Source: Micromonospora pisi
GTDB taxonomy: Bacteria > Actinomycetota > Actinomycetes > Mycobacteriales > Micromonosporaceae
Assembly (NCBI RefSeq): GCF_003633685.1
Contig: NZ_RBKT01000001.1
Span: forward strand, 3,348,001-3,412,000
DNA: 64,000 nt
Reading direction: 5' to 3'
Made by a program: the position numbers and the translations under genes. Positions 1-8,879 of this stretch are shown piece after piece. The notes under the pieces were generated by a model. The model saw nothing but the letters and a program-made list of their open reading frames with translations. It did no database searches and was not told the origin of the DNA. The number at the start of each line of letters is the position of its first letter. Position 1 is the first letter of the stretch.

Positions 1-1677
1 GATCCGCTCACCGTCCGGTCGCCGCACGGTCCAGTCGGCCCACCCGCCGCCCGACGACCGGGCCGGGTCCAGCAGGTCGTCGATCAGCTCCCGGTCGTCC
101 GGGTGCACCACGGAGTTCAGTTCGGCGCAGTCCGCCGGGTCGATGCCGATCACGGTACGGACCGAGGGGCTGGCGTACCGGACTGACCGGTCGTCGTCGA
201 CGACGAGGATGACGTCCGTGGCGTTCTGCACCACGCTGCGGAAGTACGCCTCGGTGTCCCGCCGGCTGATCTCCTGGCTCAGCCCGATCCGTTCCAGCGC
301 GAGCGCCACCTGCGCGGCCAGCACCTCCAGCGAGTCGCGCAGCCCGGCGAGGACGGTCTGGTCGGCGGCGACCAGCAACGCGCCGACCCGGGGCACCCCG
401 GTGGCCCGCTCGTCGAGCACCAGTGGACAGAGCACGGCGGTGCTGAACTCGCCCAACTGCCCGGCCAGCGCCGGCTGGAGCATGCCCACCCGCAGCACCC
501 TGGTGCGGCGGGCGGTGGCCACGCTCGGCGCCGGGTAGTACGTGGAGGGTTCCGTGACCGCCGACCCCCAGATGCTGGTCGCGGCGGCCGGCACCCCGTC
601 GGCCCGGTTGACCGTGAACACCACCCGGTGCGGGGCGTGCTTCGGCACCAGCCGGGCGACGGCGGCCCGTACCGCCCGGTCGACCTCGCGGGCGGCGGTG
701 GCCGACACCAGGTCGGCGGCGGCTTTGCGCAGGCTCCGTTCACGGGTGACCACGAGCCGGTGTGCGTCCGCCGCGTCCGCGAGCCGGCTCAGCACCAGCA
801 CGAACATCACCCCGGAGACGACGGCGATCACCGTACCGTCGTGCACCTCCCCGGTGACCGCCTCGAGCAGCAGCACCGCCGGGGCGAGTACGGCGGCCAG
901 TCCGAGCAGCACCAGTCGGAGCCGTCCGACCTCGGTCTGCCGTGGCTGGGCCGGCATGGTCAACCGCGTCATCCGGGGGTGCAGGGCGGCGGCGCCCCAG
1001 CAGACGGAGAAGGTGAACCAGCCCAGCTCGATCGGCCCACCCGGCTGCCAGCCGCCGTTGTGCAGGGCGATGCCGTAGCCGAGGTCTCCGGCGAGCATGC
1101 CCGCGGCGCCGATCACCAGCAGTACCGCGGCGGGGTTGATCGGTGTGGCGGTGAGCAGCCGCGCGGTGGCCGCCAGCACCAGCAGGTCGGCGAAGGCGAA
1201 CGCGGCCAGGGTCGAGCGGCTGAACGGGTTGAGCCCGGGTCCGTCGAGGTAGGGGCCGAGAACAAAGATCCAAAGCAGGAATCCGCCGGCCGTACAGAAG
1301 ATCAGAAAGTCGAGGAACTGCGATCGGTCACGGGCGACAATGTTCGAACGGGTGAGTCCGAGTAGTCCGGCGCCGATCAAGGGGAACATCAACAAATAGG
1401 AAACATCTGCGGCCGATGCCGGCGCGTCGCTCGGCAACGACGCTTCGAGACTGTAGAGGGTGTCGCCGACGGCGAGCAGCGCCATGCCTGCGGAAAGCAG
1501 CCGCCAGGTGTATCCGCGTTGTGGGCGGTGCCACCCTACGCCGACCAGCACCGCAGCGGCCCCAGCCAGCCCCACCAGCGCGAACAGGAAGGTACGCAGC
1601 ACCGGCACGGCGAAGAAACAGCCGACCAGTACGCCCATTCCCACCGCGTACCAGGTCAATACCTTCCGAGCGGACAC
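1..1677 (-). CDS. Multi-pass membrane sensor with GAF and PAS domains, 3' end beyond window (probable cyclic-di-GMP signalling protein)
   Basis: An open reading frame of 559 codons runs off the left edge without a stop. The first ~290 residues are a series of hydrophobic segments (about eight) beginning LTWYAVGMGVLVGCFFAV. A GAF-like segment follows at roughly residues 310-465, and then a PAS-like segment starting near AYFRSVVQNATDVILVVDD, with PAS signatures such as SPSVRTVIGIDP and VHPDDRELIDDLL. In Actinoplanes/Micromonospora this N-terminal layout normally precedes GGDEF-EAL domains, so a bifunctional diguanylate cyclase/phosphodiesterase is my inference; the catalytic part is not in the window. 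The GTG start at 1677 has AGGAGG just 3 nt upstream, which is close, so a start a few codons later is possible. The 216 bp upstream (1678-1893) show no gene. Confidence 0.75.
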   Translation of the reverse strand, partial: MSARKVLTWYAVGMGVLVGCFFAVPVLRTFLFALVGLAGAAAVLVGVGWHRPQRGYTWRLLSAGMALLAVGDTLYSLEASLPSDAPASAADVSYLLMFPLIGAGLLGLTRSNIVARDRSQFLDFLIFCTAGGFLLWIFVLGPYLDGPGLNPFSRSTLAAFAFADLLVLAATARLLTATPINPAAVLLVIGAAGMLAGDLGYGIALHNGGWQPGGPIELGWFTFSVCWGAAALHPRMTRLTMPAQPRQTEVGRLRLVLLGLAAVLAPAVLLLEAVTGEVHDGTVIAVVSGVMFVLVLSRLADAADAHRLVVTRERSLRKAAADLVSATAAREVDRAVRAAVARLVPKHAPHRVVFTVNRADGVPAAATSIWGSAVTEPSTYYPAPSVATARRTRVLRVGMLQPALAGQLGEFSTAVLCPLVLDERATGVPRVGALLVAADQTVLAGLRDSLEVLAAQVALALERIGLSQEISRRDTEAYFRSVVQNATDVILVVDDDRSVRYASPSVRTVIGIDPADCAELNSVVHPDDRELIDDLLDPARSSGGGWADWTVRRPDGERI

Positions 1678-1893
1678 GGGCCTCCTGTCGATGTTCGAAA
1701 CCAACGTACCGAACCCGCCTAATCGACGTTGTCCGCCCGGTTTACCAGTCCTCGATGCGGTTCGCTATCGCCAGGGTGGGCAGTGGTTGACGACGATGAG
1801 TGTCCGGGTCGTGAACACGACTCCCCGCGTACGACAATTACCTGCGTAACACTGGTCACCGGTCCAGTCAACGATCACCCGGCAACCGGGACG

Positions 1894-2550
1894 TCAGCCC
1901 GCGAGTCGTACGACCACATCGGAGCGGTCGACGGTGGTCTCGATCAGATCGGCGTTGACCTGGTCGGTGCCTCGGGCCCGGGTGGCCGCCTCGGTCACCG
2001 ACCGACCGAAGCCGATGTGCCGGTCGGTCAGCCGACGCAGCCGCTCCCCCGCTTCGAGGTCCAGGAACCACACCTCGTCCAGGAGCCCGCGCAGCTCACC
2101 CCAGGGCGGGGCCGGCACCAGCAGATAGTTGCCCTCGGTCACCACCAGCCGCACCTGCGGCGGTACCGCGATCGCCCCGGCGATCGACTCCTCCAGCTCA
2201 CGGCGGAACTCGGGCGCGTAGACCGTGCCGCCGGCCCCGTCCCCGCTCTCGCCCCCGGTACGGAGCCGACGCATCAGGGCCACGTAACCGGCACCGTCGA
2301 AGGTGTCGAGGGCGCCCTTGCGGTGGTGCCGGCCGAGCCGGTGCAGCTCCGCCTCGGCGAGATGGAACCCGTCCATCGGCACCAGTGCCGCCACCGGGCC
2401 GAGCGCGGCCACCAGCCGTTGCGCCAGGGTGGACTTGCCGGCGCCGGGTGCGCCGGCGATGCCGAGCAGTTGCCGTGGACCGGCCCCGGCCAGGGCGCCG
2501 GCCCGCGCCACCAACCGGTCGAAGGTGTACGGCTGCGCCGGTACGGACAC
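1894..2550 (-). CDS. P-loop nucleoside/nucleotide kinase family protein (uridine kinase/phosphoribulokinase-like)
   Basis: A 218-residue cytosolic protein with a Walker A motif GAPGAGKST close to the N terminus, followed by VPMDGFHLAEAEL. The DGF(H/Y) motif is typical of the uridine kinase/phosphoribulokinase/pantothenate kinase superfamily (YggC/FrcK-like group). Further on are VTEGNYLL, the usual Walker-B-like segment of this family, and an R-x-x-x-RH-x-x-x-G lid region (RRLTDRHIGFGRS). The substrate cannot be read from the sequence; a sugar, nucleoside or pantothenate-like alcohol is possible. I chose the GTG at 2550, 10 nt after the stop of the SIMPL gene upstream; a TTG at 2580 would give 10 more residues and overlap that gene. 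It is probably co-transcribed with the SIMPL gene. Confidence 0.8.
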   Translation of the reverse strand: MSVPAQPYTFDRLVARAGALAGAGPRQLLGIAGAPGAGKSTLAQRLVAALGPVAALVPMDGFHLAEAELHRLGRHHRKGALDTFDGAGYVALMRRLRTGGESGDGAGGTVYAPEFRRELEESIAGAIAVPPQVRLVVTEGNYLLVPAPPWGELRGLLDEVWFLDLEAGERLRRLTDRHIGFGRSVTEAATRARGTDQVNADLIETTVDRSDVVVRLAG

Positions 2551-2560
2551 GGCGGCCGGC

Positions 2561-3232
2561 TCAGTCGCGGGGCTCGGCAAGCACCGTCGGCTCGCTGATC
2601 GTGAACCGCGCCTCGATCGCGGCCTGGATCGTCTGCACCTGGGGGTCGAGATCGAGGTCGGGCACGCTGTCCATCGCGCCCTTGCTCCGGAAGCCCTGCG
2701 CCGAGCCGACCATCATCATCGACCGGTGCTGTTCCACGCCGGGGTCGGCGAGCTGGACCAGGGCGGTCACCCGGGCGCCGAGCGCGTCCGCGTACTCCCG
2801 GGCCCGGTCGACGGCCTCGCCGATCGCGGCCCGGCGGACCTCCCGGTACACCGGGCTCTCCGGTCGCAGCGCCCACCACGGGCCCGCAACCTGGGTCTGG
2901 TCCTCTTCGCCCAGTCGGAGCATCAGCTCGCCGAGCACGCTGAAGTCGGTGACGGTCACCGTGGTGGTCACGCTGCCGTGGTAACCGATCACCCGCTCAC
3001 CGGAGCGCTTGGTCTGGGGATAGACCCCGAGCTGGCCGGTCTCCCGCCGCTCGATCGCCGGGCCGTACGAGTCGATCAGCCCACGGACCGCCTCCGCCCG
3101 CTCGGCCAACCGGGTCAGGGTCGTCGGCCGGTCCCGCTCCCGCACGTTCACGGTCACCGCGAAGCGCGCCAACTCCGGCGGCACCTCACGAAACGCCTCG
3201 CCCCGTACCGCCACCACCGGACCCTCGACCAT
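2561..3232 (-). CDS. SIMPL (DUF541) domain-containing protein, cytosolic form
   Basis: A 223-residue protein whose whole length matches the SIMPL/DUF541 pattern: an N-terminal VVAVRGEAFREVPPELARFAVTV strand region, the FS(V/L)LGELML segment, then RRAAIGEAVDRAREYADALGARV, which is the conserved helix (A-x2-DA-x2-KA-x2-LA type). Most family members are periplasmic or outer-membrane proteins of unknown function. This one has no signal peptide, because the ATG at 3232 leads directly into the domain. The gene lies 62 bp downstream of the monooxygenase gene and is followed at once by the kinase gene, so the three may form one minus-strand unit. Function unknown. Confidence 0.8.
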   Translation of the reverse strand: MVEGPVVAVRGEAFREVPPELARFAVTVNVRERDRPTTLTRLAERAEAVRGLIDSYGPAIERRETGQLGVYPQTKRSGERVIGYHGSVTTTVTVTDFSVLGELMLRLGEEDQTQVAGPWWALRPESPVYREVRRAAIGEAVDRAREYADALGARVTALVQLADPGVEQHRSMMMVGSAQGFRSKGAMDSVPDLDLDPQVQTIQAAIEARFTISEPTVLAEPRD

Positions 3233-3294
3233 GGCCCTAACCCTAGGGGCATCCGCCGGACTTTGACATGCCGAGCGGGCACCGCACCGCCGCG

Positions 3295-4446
3295 CTACAG
3301 CCGTACGGTGACGACCGGCTGGTCGAGCAGCACCGCACCGACCAGCTCCCGCACGTCCTGGCTGACCAGTGCGTGCTGGGTCGCCACGTGCACGTCCCGG
3401 AAGCAGCGCTGCAACGGGCTCGACGCCCGGATGGACGCACCCCCGCCAGCGTGATAGACGAGGTCGACGGCGTGCGCAGCGCTCCTGGTCGCGTACGCGA
3501 TCGCCAGCCGCAGCCGGGCACGCTGCTCAACCGGCACGACCTCCCCGGCCGACACCCGGCGCCAGCAGTCGGCGATCTCACCGAGCAGGTACGCACGCCC
3601 GGCGCCGAGGATTGCCTCCGCCTCGGCGAGCCCGGCCTGGATCATCGGCTTGCCGGCGACCGGCTGCCCGGTCAGCGGGTCACGCTTCTCCCCCGCCAGC
3701 CGGGCGAACTCGTCCAGCGCGGCGCGGGCGATGCCGAGCGCCACCGCGCCGATACCGAACGCCAGCAGCCCGAAGACCGGGAACCGGTAGAGCGGCCGGT
3801 CCTGCCGGGGCGGACCGAAGAGCGAGAACGAGTACGCGTCCGGGACGAAGACGTCGACCGCCTCGATGTCGTGGCTGCCGGTGCCGGCGAGCCCGACGAC
3901 GTCCCAGTTGTCGTGGATGCTGAGGTCGGCAGCGGGCATGATCACGTGCCGTACCTGCGGCATCCCGCCGGGTCCCGGCGCCGGGGTGTCCCCGTCGAAC
4001 ACCACGCAGCCGCCGACCAGGTGGGTCGAGTGACGGCTGGCGCTGGCGAACGACCAGCGACCGCGTACCCGGTAGCCGCCGGGCACCATGGTGGCCCGGC
4101 CGGACGGTGCGGCGACCCCGGCGATCAGGAAGCGGGGGTCGGCGAGCAGCTTCGCCGCGACCGGCTCGTCCAGGTATCCGAGGGTCGCACCGGTGGCGGC
4201 GCCGATCATCGTGCACCAGCCGACCGAGCCGTCGGCCCGGCCCAACTCCTCGAACACCTCGAACATGGTCAGCGGGTCGGCCTCGACACCACCCGCCGCG
4301 TTCGGCGCGGCGAGCCGGAACAGGCCCAGCCCGGTGAGGTCGTCGACCAGGTCCTCCGGCAGCCCCCGGTCGCGCTCGATCCCCGGCGCGAGCGCCCGGA
4401 TCCGGACGGAGAGAGCACGAACCTGATCGATCAGCGCCAGCGACAT
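3295..4446 (-). CDS. Acyl-CoA-dehydrogenase-fold flavin-dependent monooxygenase/oxidoreductase
   Basis: A 383-residue protein with the three-part layout of the acyl-CoA dehydrogenase superfamily: an N-terminal helical part (LPEDLVDDLTGLGLFRLAAPNAAGG), a middle beta domain (YRVRGRWSFASASRHSTHLVGGCV, then NWDVVGLAGTGSHDIEAVDVFVPD) and a C-terminal four-helix part ending ISRASSPLQRCFRDVHVATQHAL-like. The GRW-x-FASG-x3-A and GTGS pattern is that of the HsaA/DszC/p-hydroxyphenylacetate hydroxylase (group D) monooxygenases, which use reduced flavin from a partner reductase, rather than true acyl-CoA dehydrogenases. No reductase gene is adjacent. Substrate unknown. The ATG at 4446 has only a weak ribosome binding site. 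Confidence 0.75.
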   Translation of the reverse strand: MSLALIDQVRALSVRIRALAPGIERDRGLPEDLVDDLTGLGLFRLAAPNAAGGVEADPLTMFEVFEELGRADGSVGWCTMIGAATGATLGYLDEPVAAKLLADPRFLIAGVAAPSGRATMVPGGYRVRGRWSFASASRHSTHLVGGCVVFDGDTPAPGPGGMPQVRHVIMPAADLSIHDNWDVVGLAGTGSHDIEAVDVFVPDAYSFSLFGPPRQDRPLYRFPVFGLLAFGIGAVALGIARAALDEFARLAGEKRDPLTGQPVAGKPMIQAGLAEAEAILGAGRAYLLGEIADCWRRVSAGEVVPVEQRARLRLAIAYATRSAAHAVDLVYHAGGGASIRASSPLQRCFRDVHVATQHALVSQDVRELVGAVLLDQPVVTVRL

Positions 4447-4563
4447 GGCCGCCAGCCTAGGACCGCCCCCCGGTGACCGGAAATCAGCGAAGCAGTTCGA
4501 TTTCCGATCCGCTCACGTACAGCGGATCAGCCGGCACCGGCCAGCAGCGGGTGGACACCGGCA

Positions 4564-4600
4564 GGTGTGGCCGGCACGGGAGACCCGTGCCGGCCACACC
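4564..4600 (-). terminator. Strong intrinsic-terminator-like hairpin after the ThuA multidomain gene
   Basis: A perfect 17-bp inverted repeat (arms 4564-4580 and 4584-4600, arm GGTGTGGCCGGCACGGG) with a 3-nt loop AGA begins 11 nt beyond the stop codon of the ThuA-domain gene. There is no T-run after it, as is common for actinobacterial hairpin terminators. Confidence 0.75.
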
Positions 4601-4610
4601 GTGGTGGTGG

Positions 4611-7600
4611 TCAGCTGCTGTACGCCTCGACCTCCCAGAGGGAGTGGCCGTAGCCGGTCCCCCTGGCGGTGCCGTTGATCCGCAGGTAGCGGCCGTTGGC
4701 GCCGAGTCCGGTCAGTTCGTCGACTCCGCCGTTGGCCCCGGTCACCGAGCGCACGGTGGTCCAGGTGTTGCCGTCGTTGGAGGTCTGGATCTGGTACGCG
4801 CTGCTGTACGCCGCCTCCCAGGTCAGCTTGACCCGGCCGATCGCGGTGGGAGTGCCGAGGTCGACCCGGATCCACTGCGGATCGGCGAAGAGCGACGACC
4901 AGCGGGTGGTGAGGCTGCCGTCGACCGCCTGGGCACCGGACATGCCGGCCCCTTCACTGCTGGAGACGAGCGTCGGCTTGTTCAGCAGCAGGTTGGCCCC
5001 GGGCTGCGGGTTGTTCGGCCCGCTGCCGCCGTACACCTCGAACTCGAACAGCGAATAGCCCCACCCGGTGCCCCGGGTCGTGCCGTTGAGGCGTACGTAG
5101 CGGCCGGTCCCGGTCAGGCCGGTGAGGTCGTCGACCCCGCCGTCACCGCCGGTCACGCTCCGGATGGTGGTCCAGTTGGTCCCGTCCGGCGAGGTCTGGA
5201 TCTGGTACGCGCTGCCGTACGCCGCCTCCCAGGTCAGTTTCACCCGGTTGATGGCGTACGAGGCACCGAGGTCCACGTCGATCCACTGCGGGTCGCTGAA
5301 CGCGCTCGCCCAGCGGGTGCCGATCGCACCGTCGAAGGCGTTCCCGGCGACGAAGGCGTCCTGGATGCTGGACGACCGGGCCGTCTTGTTCAACGCCAGG
5401 TTGCTGCCCGGTTCCGGGTCCGGGTCCGGGTCGGGGTCCGGCCCGGGGCCCCCGGGCTGGGGCGAGAGGGTGAACTGGTCCACGTCGAAGTACGGACCGG
5501 TGCCCTTGAAGACCAGGTAGAGGGTTCGGGTGCCGGTCGGTGCGGTGACGCCGCCGGTGACCGTGGCCCACGTCGTGTACCCACCGGTCGGGACCACGGT
5601 GGCCGAACCGACAAGCGTTCCGGTCGGTGAGTCGACCCGCAGTTCGAGGGTGCCGCCACCGCCGGCCGGGGCGCCGACCCGAGCGCTGAACGACTGGATG
5701 CCGGTCAGGTTGTACGGGGTGAACGAGATCCAGTCGTTGTTGTCGACGTACCCGATCGCCCCACCGCCCTGGGCGTTGCCCGGATTGGTGATCTGGATGC
5801 CGCTGGAGTCACCGAAGTGCTCCGCCTGGCGTACCCGTGGTTGCAGCACCGCCTGGGCGTGCGTGGTCAGCGCGGGCTGGCCGCCGCCGCCGAGGTCGGT
5901 GTATTCGGCGTCGATGATGCCGAAGATGTTCGCTGCGGTGTCGTGCTCGCCGTCGGCCGAGGTCTGGATGACCCCGGTGCAGCCCTGCACGCTGCCGAGC
6001 TGGTGGCCGTGCGAGTCGTGGCCCAAGACATAGTTGACCTTGACCCGGGCGCAGTTGATCGCGCCGTCCTGGACGTCGGTGACGGTCACGGTGAACGGGA
6101 CCGAGTCACCGAAGTTGAACGTGGACCCGTTGAGCGGCGTGTTGATGGTGACCACCGGCGCGCTGTTGCCGACGGTGACCACCACGCTCGCGGTAGCCGT
6201 CTTGCCGGTGCTGTCCCGCACCGTCAGGGTCGGGCTGCGCACCCCGTTGGTGGTGTACGTGAAGCTCGGGTTCGCCACGGTGGAGTCGGTGGTGCCGTTG
6301 TTGTCGAAGTCCCAGGCGTACGTGATCGGGTCGCCGTCCGGGTCGAGCGTGCCGGCCGAGGAGAACGCCACGGTCAGCGGCGCCACCCCACTGGTCGGGG
6401 TCGCGGTGACCCTCGGAGTCGGGGCACGGCCCTCGCGGGCGTACTCGATCCGGTAGAGCGCGGAGTTCGCGTCGCCGTTGAACCAGCCGGTGCCGTAGTC
6501 GAGTACGTAGAGGGCGCCGTCCGGGCCGAACTCCATGTCCATGACCTGCGTGCCGGTCCACGGGAACGGGTTGATCTTCAACGGCTCACCGGCCGCATCG
6601 ATCTTGATGTTCTTGATCCAGCGTCGGCCGAACTCGCCGGCGAAGTAGGTCCCGTCGTAGTACTGCGGGAAGGCCACGTCCGAGGTGGACGCCGGGTTGT
6701 AGCGGTAGACCGGCCCACCCATCGGGGAGAGCCCGCCGCCGGTGAACTCCGGCGGGGAGCCGGAGCCGCCGTACGGCAACCAGGCCGGGACGGCCGCCGG
6801 AAGCTGGGTGATGCCGGTGTTGTTCGGCGAGTTGTTCACCGGGCCACCCGCGCAGTTGAACTTCGGACCCGACGGCCCACTCGGGAACGTGTAGTCGTTG
6901 TACGCGTCGTTGCGCGCGGTGCAGTACGGCCAGCCGTAGAAACCGGGCTGGGTGATCCGGGCGAACTCCACGTTGCCCGCCGGCCCCCGGTTCGGGTCGG
7001 CGGTACCCGCGTCCGGCCCGTAGTCACCGAGGTAGACCACGCCGGTGGCCTTGTCGACGCTCATCCGGAACGGGTTGCGGAAGCCCATCGCGTAGACCTC
7101 GGGCCGGGTACGCGCGGTGCCGGGCGGGAACATGTTGCCGGCCGGAATGGTGTAGCCGCCGGCCGCGCTCGGCTTGATCCGCAGCACCTTGCCGCGCAGG
7201 TCGTTGCTGTTCGCCGAGGTCCGCTGGGCGTCGAACGCGGGGTTGCGGTCGGCCCGCTCGTCGATCGGGCTGAACCCGGCCGAGTCGAACGGGTTGGTGT
7301 CGTCCCCGGTGGAGAGGTAGAGGTTGCCGGCCGCGTCGAAGTCCATGTCACCGCCGACGTGGCAGCACATGCCCCGACTGGTCGGCACCTCCAGGATCAG
7401 CGTCTCGCTGGCCAGGTTGATGGTGTTGTCGGCGTTGACGGTGAACCGGGCCAGTCGGTTGACCCCGTTCCAGGCTGCGAACTGGGCGGGCGTACCGGTG
7501 GCCGGGGCACCGCCGCCGGGGGTGTTCAGCGGCGGGGCGTAGTAGGCGTACACCCAGCGGTTGGTGGCGAAACCGGGGTCGGCCTTGATCCCCTGCAGGC

Positions 7601-8561
7601 CCTCCTCGTCACCGGTGTAGACCGGCAGGGTGCCAGCGATCTTGGTGTTGCCGGCGACGTCGGTGTGCCGGATCGTGCCGTCCCGCGAGGTGTGGAACAC
7701 GCCCCGGTCGGGGAGCACGGTCAGGCTCATCGGCTCGCCGGTCTCGGCCACCCCACGGGCGAGCGTGACCTGCTGGAAGTTGCTGTTGACCGTGCCGCCG
7801 CAGTCGGCCTGCACCGCGCCGGCCGCGCCCCGGATGCCGCCGAGCAGGTGCCGGCGGAAGTTGGCGTCGGCGTACGACGCGTCGGTGTGCCCCATCCCGG
7901 TGTACCAGGACCGGCCGCCGCCGTAGTTGTGGCACCAGCTGATCGGGTGGTCCGCACCGTTGCTGCCACCGGTGTAGCTGGTCTCGTCCAGGGTGGCGAG
8001 CACGTGTACGTTGCCGCGCGGGTTGGTCCGGTAGTTGTACCACTCGTCAAAGCGGGACCAGCGCTGCGGCAGGCCTGTGGTCGACGGGTGCACCTGGTCG
8101 GCGACCTTGACGGTCGCGGTCTGCTCGGCCGGGTGCGAGGCGAACCAGGCGCCGACGAGCCCGCCGTACCAGGGCCAGTCGTACTCGGTGTCGGAGGCCG
8201 CGTGTACGCCGACGTAACCGCCGCCGGCCGCGATGTAACGCTCGAACGCGCCCTGCTGCGCCGCGTTGAGTACGTCGCCGGTGGTGGAGAGCCAGATGAC
8301 GGCGTCGAACCGGGCCAGGTTGGCATCGGTGAACTGGGCCGAGTCCTCGGTGGTCTCGACGGTGAAGTCGTTGGCCGCGCCGAGTGCCTGGATCGCGGCG
8401 ATGCCGGGGGTGATCGATCCGTGCCGGAACCCGGCGGTCTTGGAGAAGACGAGCACATTGAACGCGGCGGCGCTGGCCGCCGGTGGTGCGGCGACGATGC
8501 CGCCCACCACGAGGACCGCGCTCAGCACACCGCCGAGCCACGATCGCAGTGATCTACGCAC
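4611..8561 (-). CDS. Secreted ThuA / soluble sugar dehydrogenase / PKD / CBM6 / two F5/8-type-C domain protein
   Basis: A 1316-residue exported protein. The GTG at 8561 follows AAGGAAGGGACTCAC and opens a signal peptide (RRSLRSWLGG...PPAASAAA) that would be cleaved near residue 32-35. Domains in order: ThuA (trehalose-utilisation, glutamine-amidotransferase-like fold) ~35-255, with VLVFSKTAGFRHGS and GGGYVGVHAASDTE; a six-bladed soluble glucose/sorbosone dehydrogenase (GSDH) propeller ~265-690; a PKD domain ~695-790 (FSSAGTLDPDGDPITYAWDFD); a ~100-residue stretch with NSAPVVTINTP; a CBM6 ~905-1035 (AEHF, DWISFTPYNL); a PDPDPDPDP linker; and two F5/8C (discoidin, CBM32) repeats at about 1050-1178 and 1185-1316 that are very alike. 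The family is thought to oxidise or bind sugars on extracellular polysaccharides. The exact substrate is unknown. Two LacI-type palindromes lie upstream, suggesting sugar-controlled expression. Confidence 0.85.
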   Translation of the reverse strand: MRRSLRSWLGGVLSAVLVVGGIVAAPPAASAAAFNVLVFSKTAGFRHGSITPGIAAIQALGAANDFTVETTEDSAQFTDANLARFDAVIWLSTTGDVLNAAQQGAFERYIAAGGGYVGVHAASDTEYDWPWYGGLVGAWFASHPAEQTATVKVADQVHPSTTGLPQRWSRFDEWYNYRTNPRGNVHVLATLDETSYTGGSNGADHPISWCHNYGGGRSWYTGMGHTDASYADANFRRHLLGGIRGAAGAVQADCGGTVNSNFQQVTLARGVAETGEPMSLTVLPDRGVFHTSRDGTIRHTDVAGNTKIAGTLPVYTGDEEGLQGIKADPGFATNRWVYAYYAPPLNTPGGGAPATGTPAQFAAWNGVNRLARFTVNADNTINLASETLILEVPTSRGMCCHVGGDMDFDAAGNLYLSTGDDTNPFDSAGFSPIDERADRNPAFDAQRTSANSNDLRGKVLRIKPSAAGGYTIPAGNMFPPGTARTRPEVYAMGFRNPFRMSVDKATGVVYLGDYGPDAGTADPNRGPAGNVEFARITQPGFYGWPYCTARNDAYNDYTFPSGPSGPKFNCAGGPVNNSPNNTGITQLPAAVPAWLPYGGSGSPPEFTGGGLSPMGGPVYRYNPASTSDVAFPQYYDGTYFAGEFGRRWIKNIKIDAAGEPLKINPFPWTGTQVMDMEFGPDGALYVLDYGTGWFNGDANSALYRIEYAREGRAPTPRVTATPTSGVAPLTVAFSSAGTLDPDGDPITYAWDFDNNGTTDSTVANPSFTYTTNGVRSPTLTVRDSTGKTATASVVVTVGNSAPVVTINTPLNGSTFNFGDSVPFTVTVTDVQDGAINCARVKVNYVLGHDSHGHQLGSVQGCTGVIQTSADGEHDTAANIFGIIDAEYTDLGGGGQPALTTHAQAVLQPRVRQAEHFGDSSGIQITNPGNAQGGGAIGYVDNNDWISFTPYNLTGIQSFSARVGAPAGGGGTLELRVDSPTGTLVGSATVVPTGGYTTWATVTGGVTAPTGTRTLYLVFKGTGPYFDVDQFTLSPQPGGPGPDPDPDPDPEPGSNLALNKTARSSSIQDAFVAGNAFDGAIGTRWASAFSDPQWIDVDLGASYAINRVKLTWEAAYGSAYQIQTSPDGTNWTTIRSVTGGDGGVDDLTGLTGTGRYVRLNGTTRGTGWGYSLFEFEVYGGSGPNNPQPGANLLLNKPTLVSSSEGAGMSGAQAVDGSLTTRWSSLFADPQWIRVDLGTPTAIGRVKLTWEAAYSSAYQIQTSNDGNTWTTVRSVTGANGGVDELTGLGANGRYLRINGTARGTGYGHSLWEVEAYSS

Positions 8562-8627
8562 GTGAGTCCCTTCCTGATCCGATGGAGGACGGCGTGCGCC
8601 GATCACGCCCTTGCCGGTGGTGCCGTC

Positions 8628-8639
8628 GAGAGCGCTCTC
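8628..8639. promoter_or_regulatory. LacI-family-type operator palindrome GAGAGCGCTCTC (proximal)
   Basis: A perfect 12-bp palindrome 67 bp upstream of the GTG of the ThuA multidomain gene. It closely resembles the GGGAGCGCTCCC operators of CelR/CebR-type LacI repressors of cellulose and cello-oligosaccharide genes in actinobacteria. No LacI-family gene is in the window, so the regulator is encoded elsewhere. Confidence 0.6.
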
Positions 8640-8741
8640 TCGCATCTCCCCGGCGCGCCGACGGCCGGTGAGAGTGCGAGGTATGCACATACATCGTTAC
8701 GGCTCGGTTGCGGGCTCGTCAAGGATTGTTTCGGCAATCCT

Positions 8742-8753
8742 GAGAGCGCTCTC
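8742..8753. promoter_or_regulatory. LacI-family-type operator palindrome GAGAGCGCTCTC (distal)
   Basis: A second exact copy of the same 12-bp palindrome, 114 bp centre-to-centre from the proximal copy (about 11 helical turns). It is flanked by CCT and CAGG, so the imperfect dyad extends to about 18 bp. Two well-spaced operators suggest looping repression of the ThuA multidomain gene. Confidence 0.6.
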
Positions 8754-8879
8754 CAGGCGGCCACGATGGACGTGACCAGCAAAGATCCATTACAGATTTT
8801 CGGTCAGAGAATCGACCGACGACGAACTCCGGGCCCTCTCGGACAGCCGGCCGACCGCCGGGCGCCCGCTGGCGGCTAC

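Larger units (their letters stand above)
8562..8879. other. Intergenic promoter region of the ThuA multidomain gene
   Basis: A 318-bp gap between dapC (its 3' end at 8880) and the start of the ThuA-domain gene. It holds two identical 12-bp palindromes, annotated separately, and no credible ORF. Transcription of the ThuA gene must start here, because the only gene on the far side (dapC) points the same way with its 3' end facing the gap. Confidence 0.6.

Noticed and set aside
5401-5450. Short tandem repeat GGGTCCGGGTCC.. suggestive of a satellite
   Set aside because: It encodes the PDPDPDPDP linker of the multidomain protein, a normal feature of secreted enzymes.
5817-8552. A 911-codon plus-strand open frame
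   Set aside because: It is antisense to the ThuA-dehydrogenase gene, whose translation shows clear domains. The frame is open only because of the high GC content and has no recognisable protein features.
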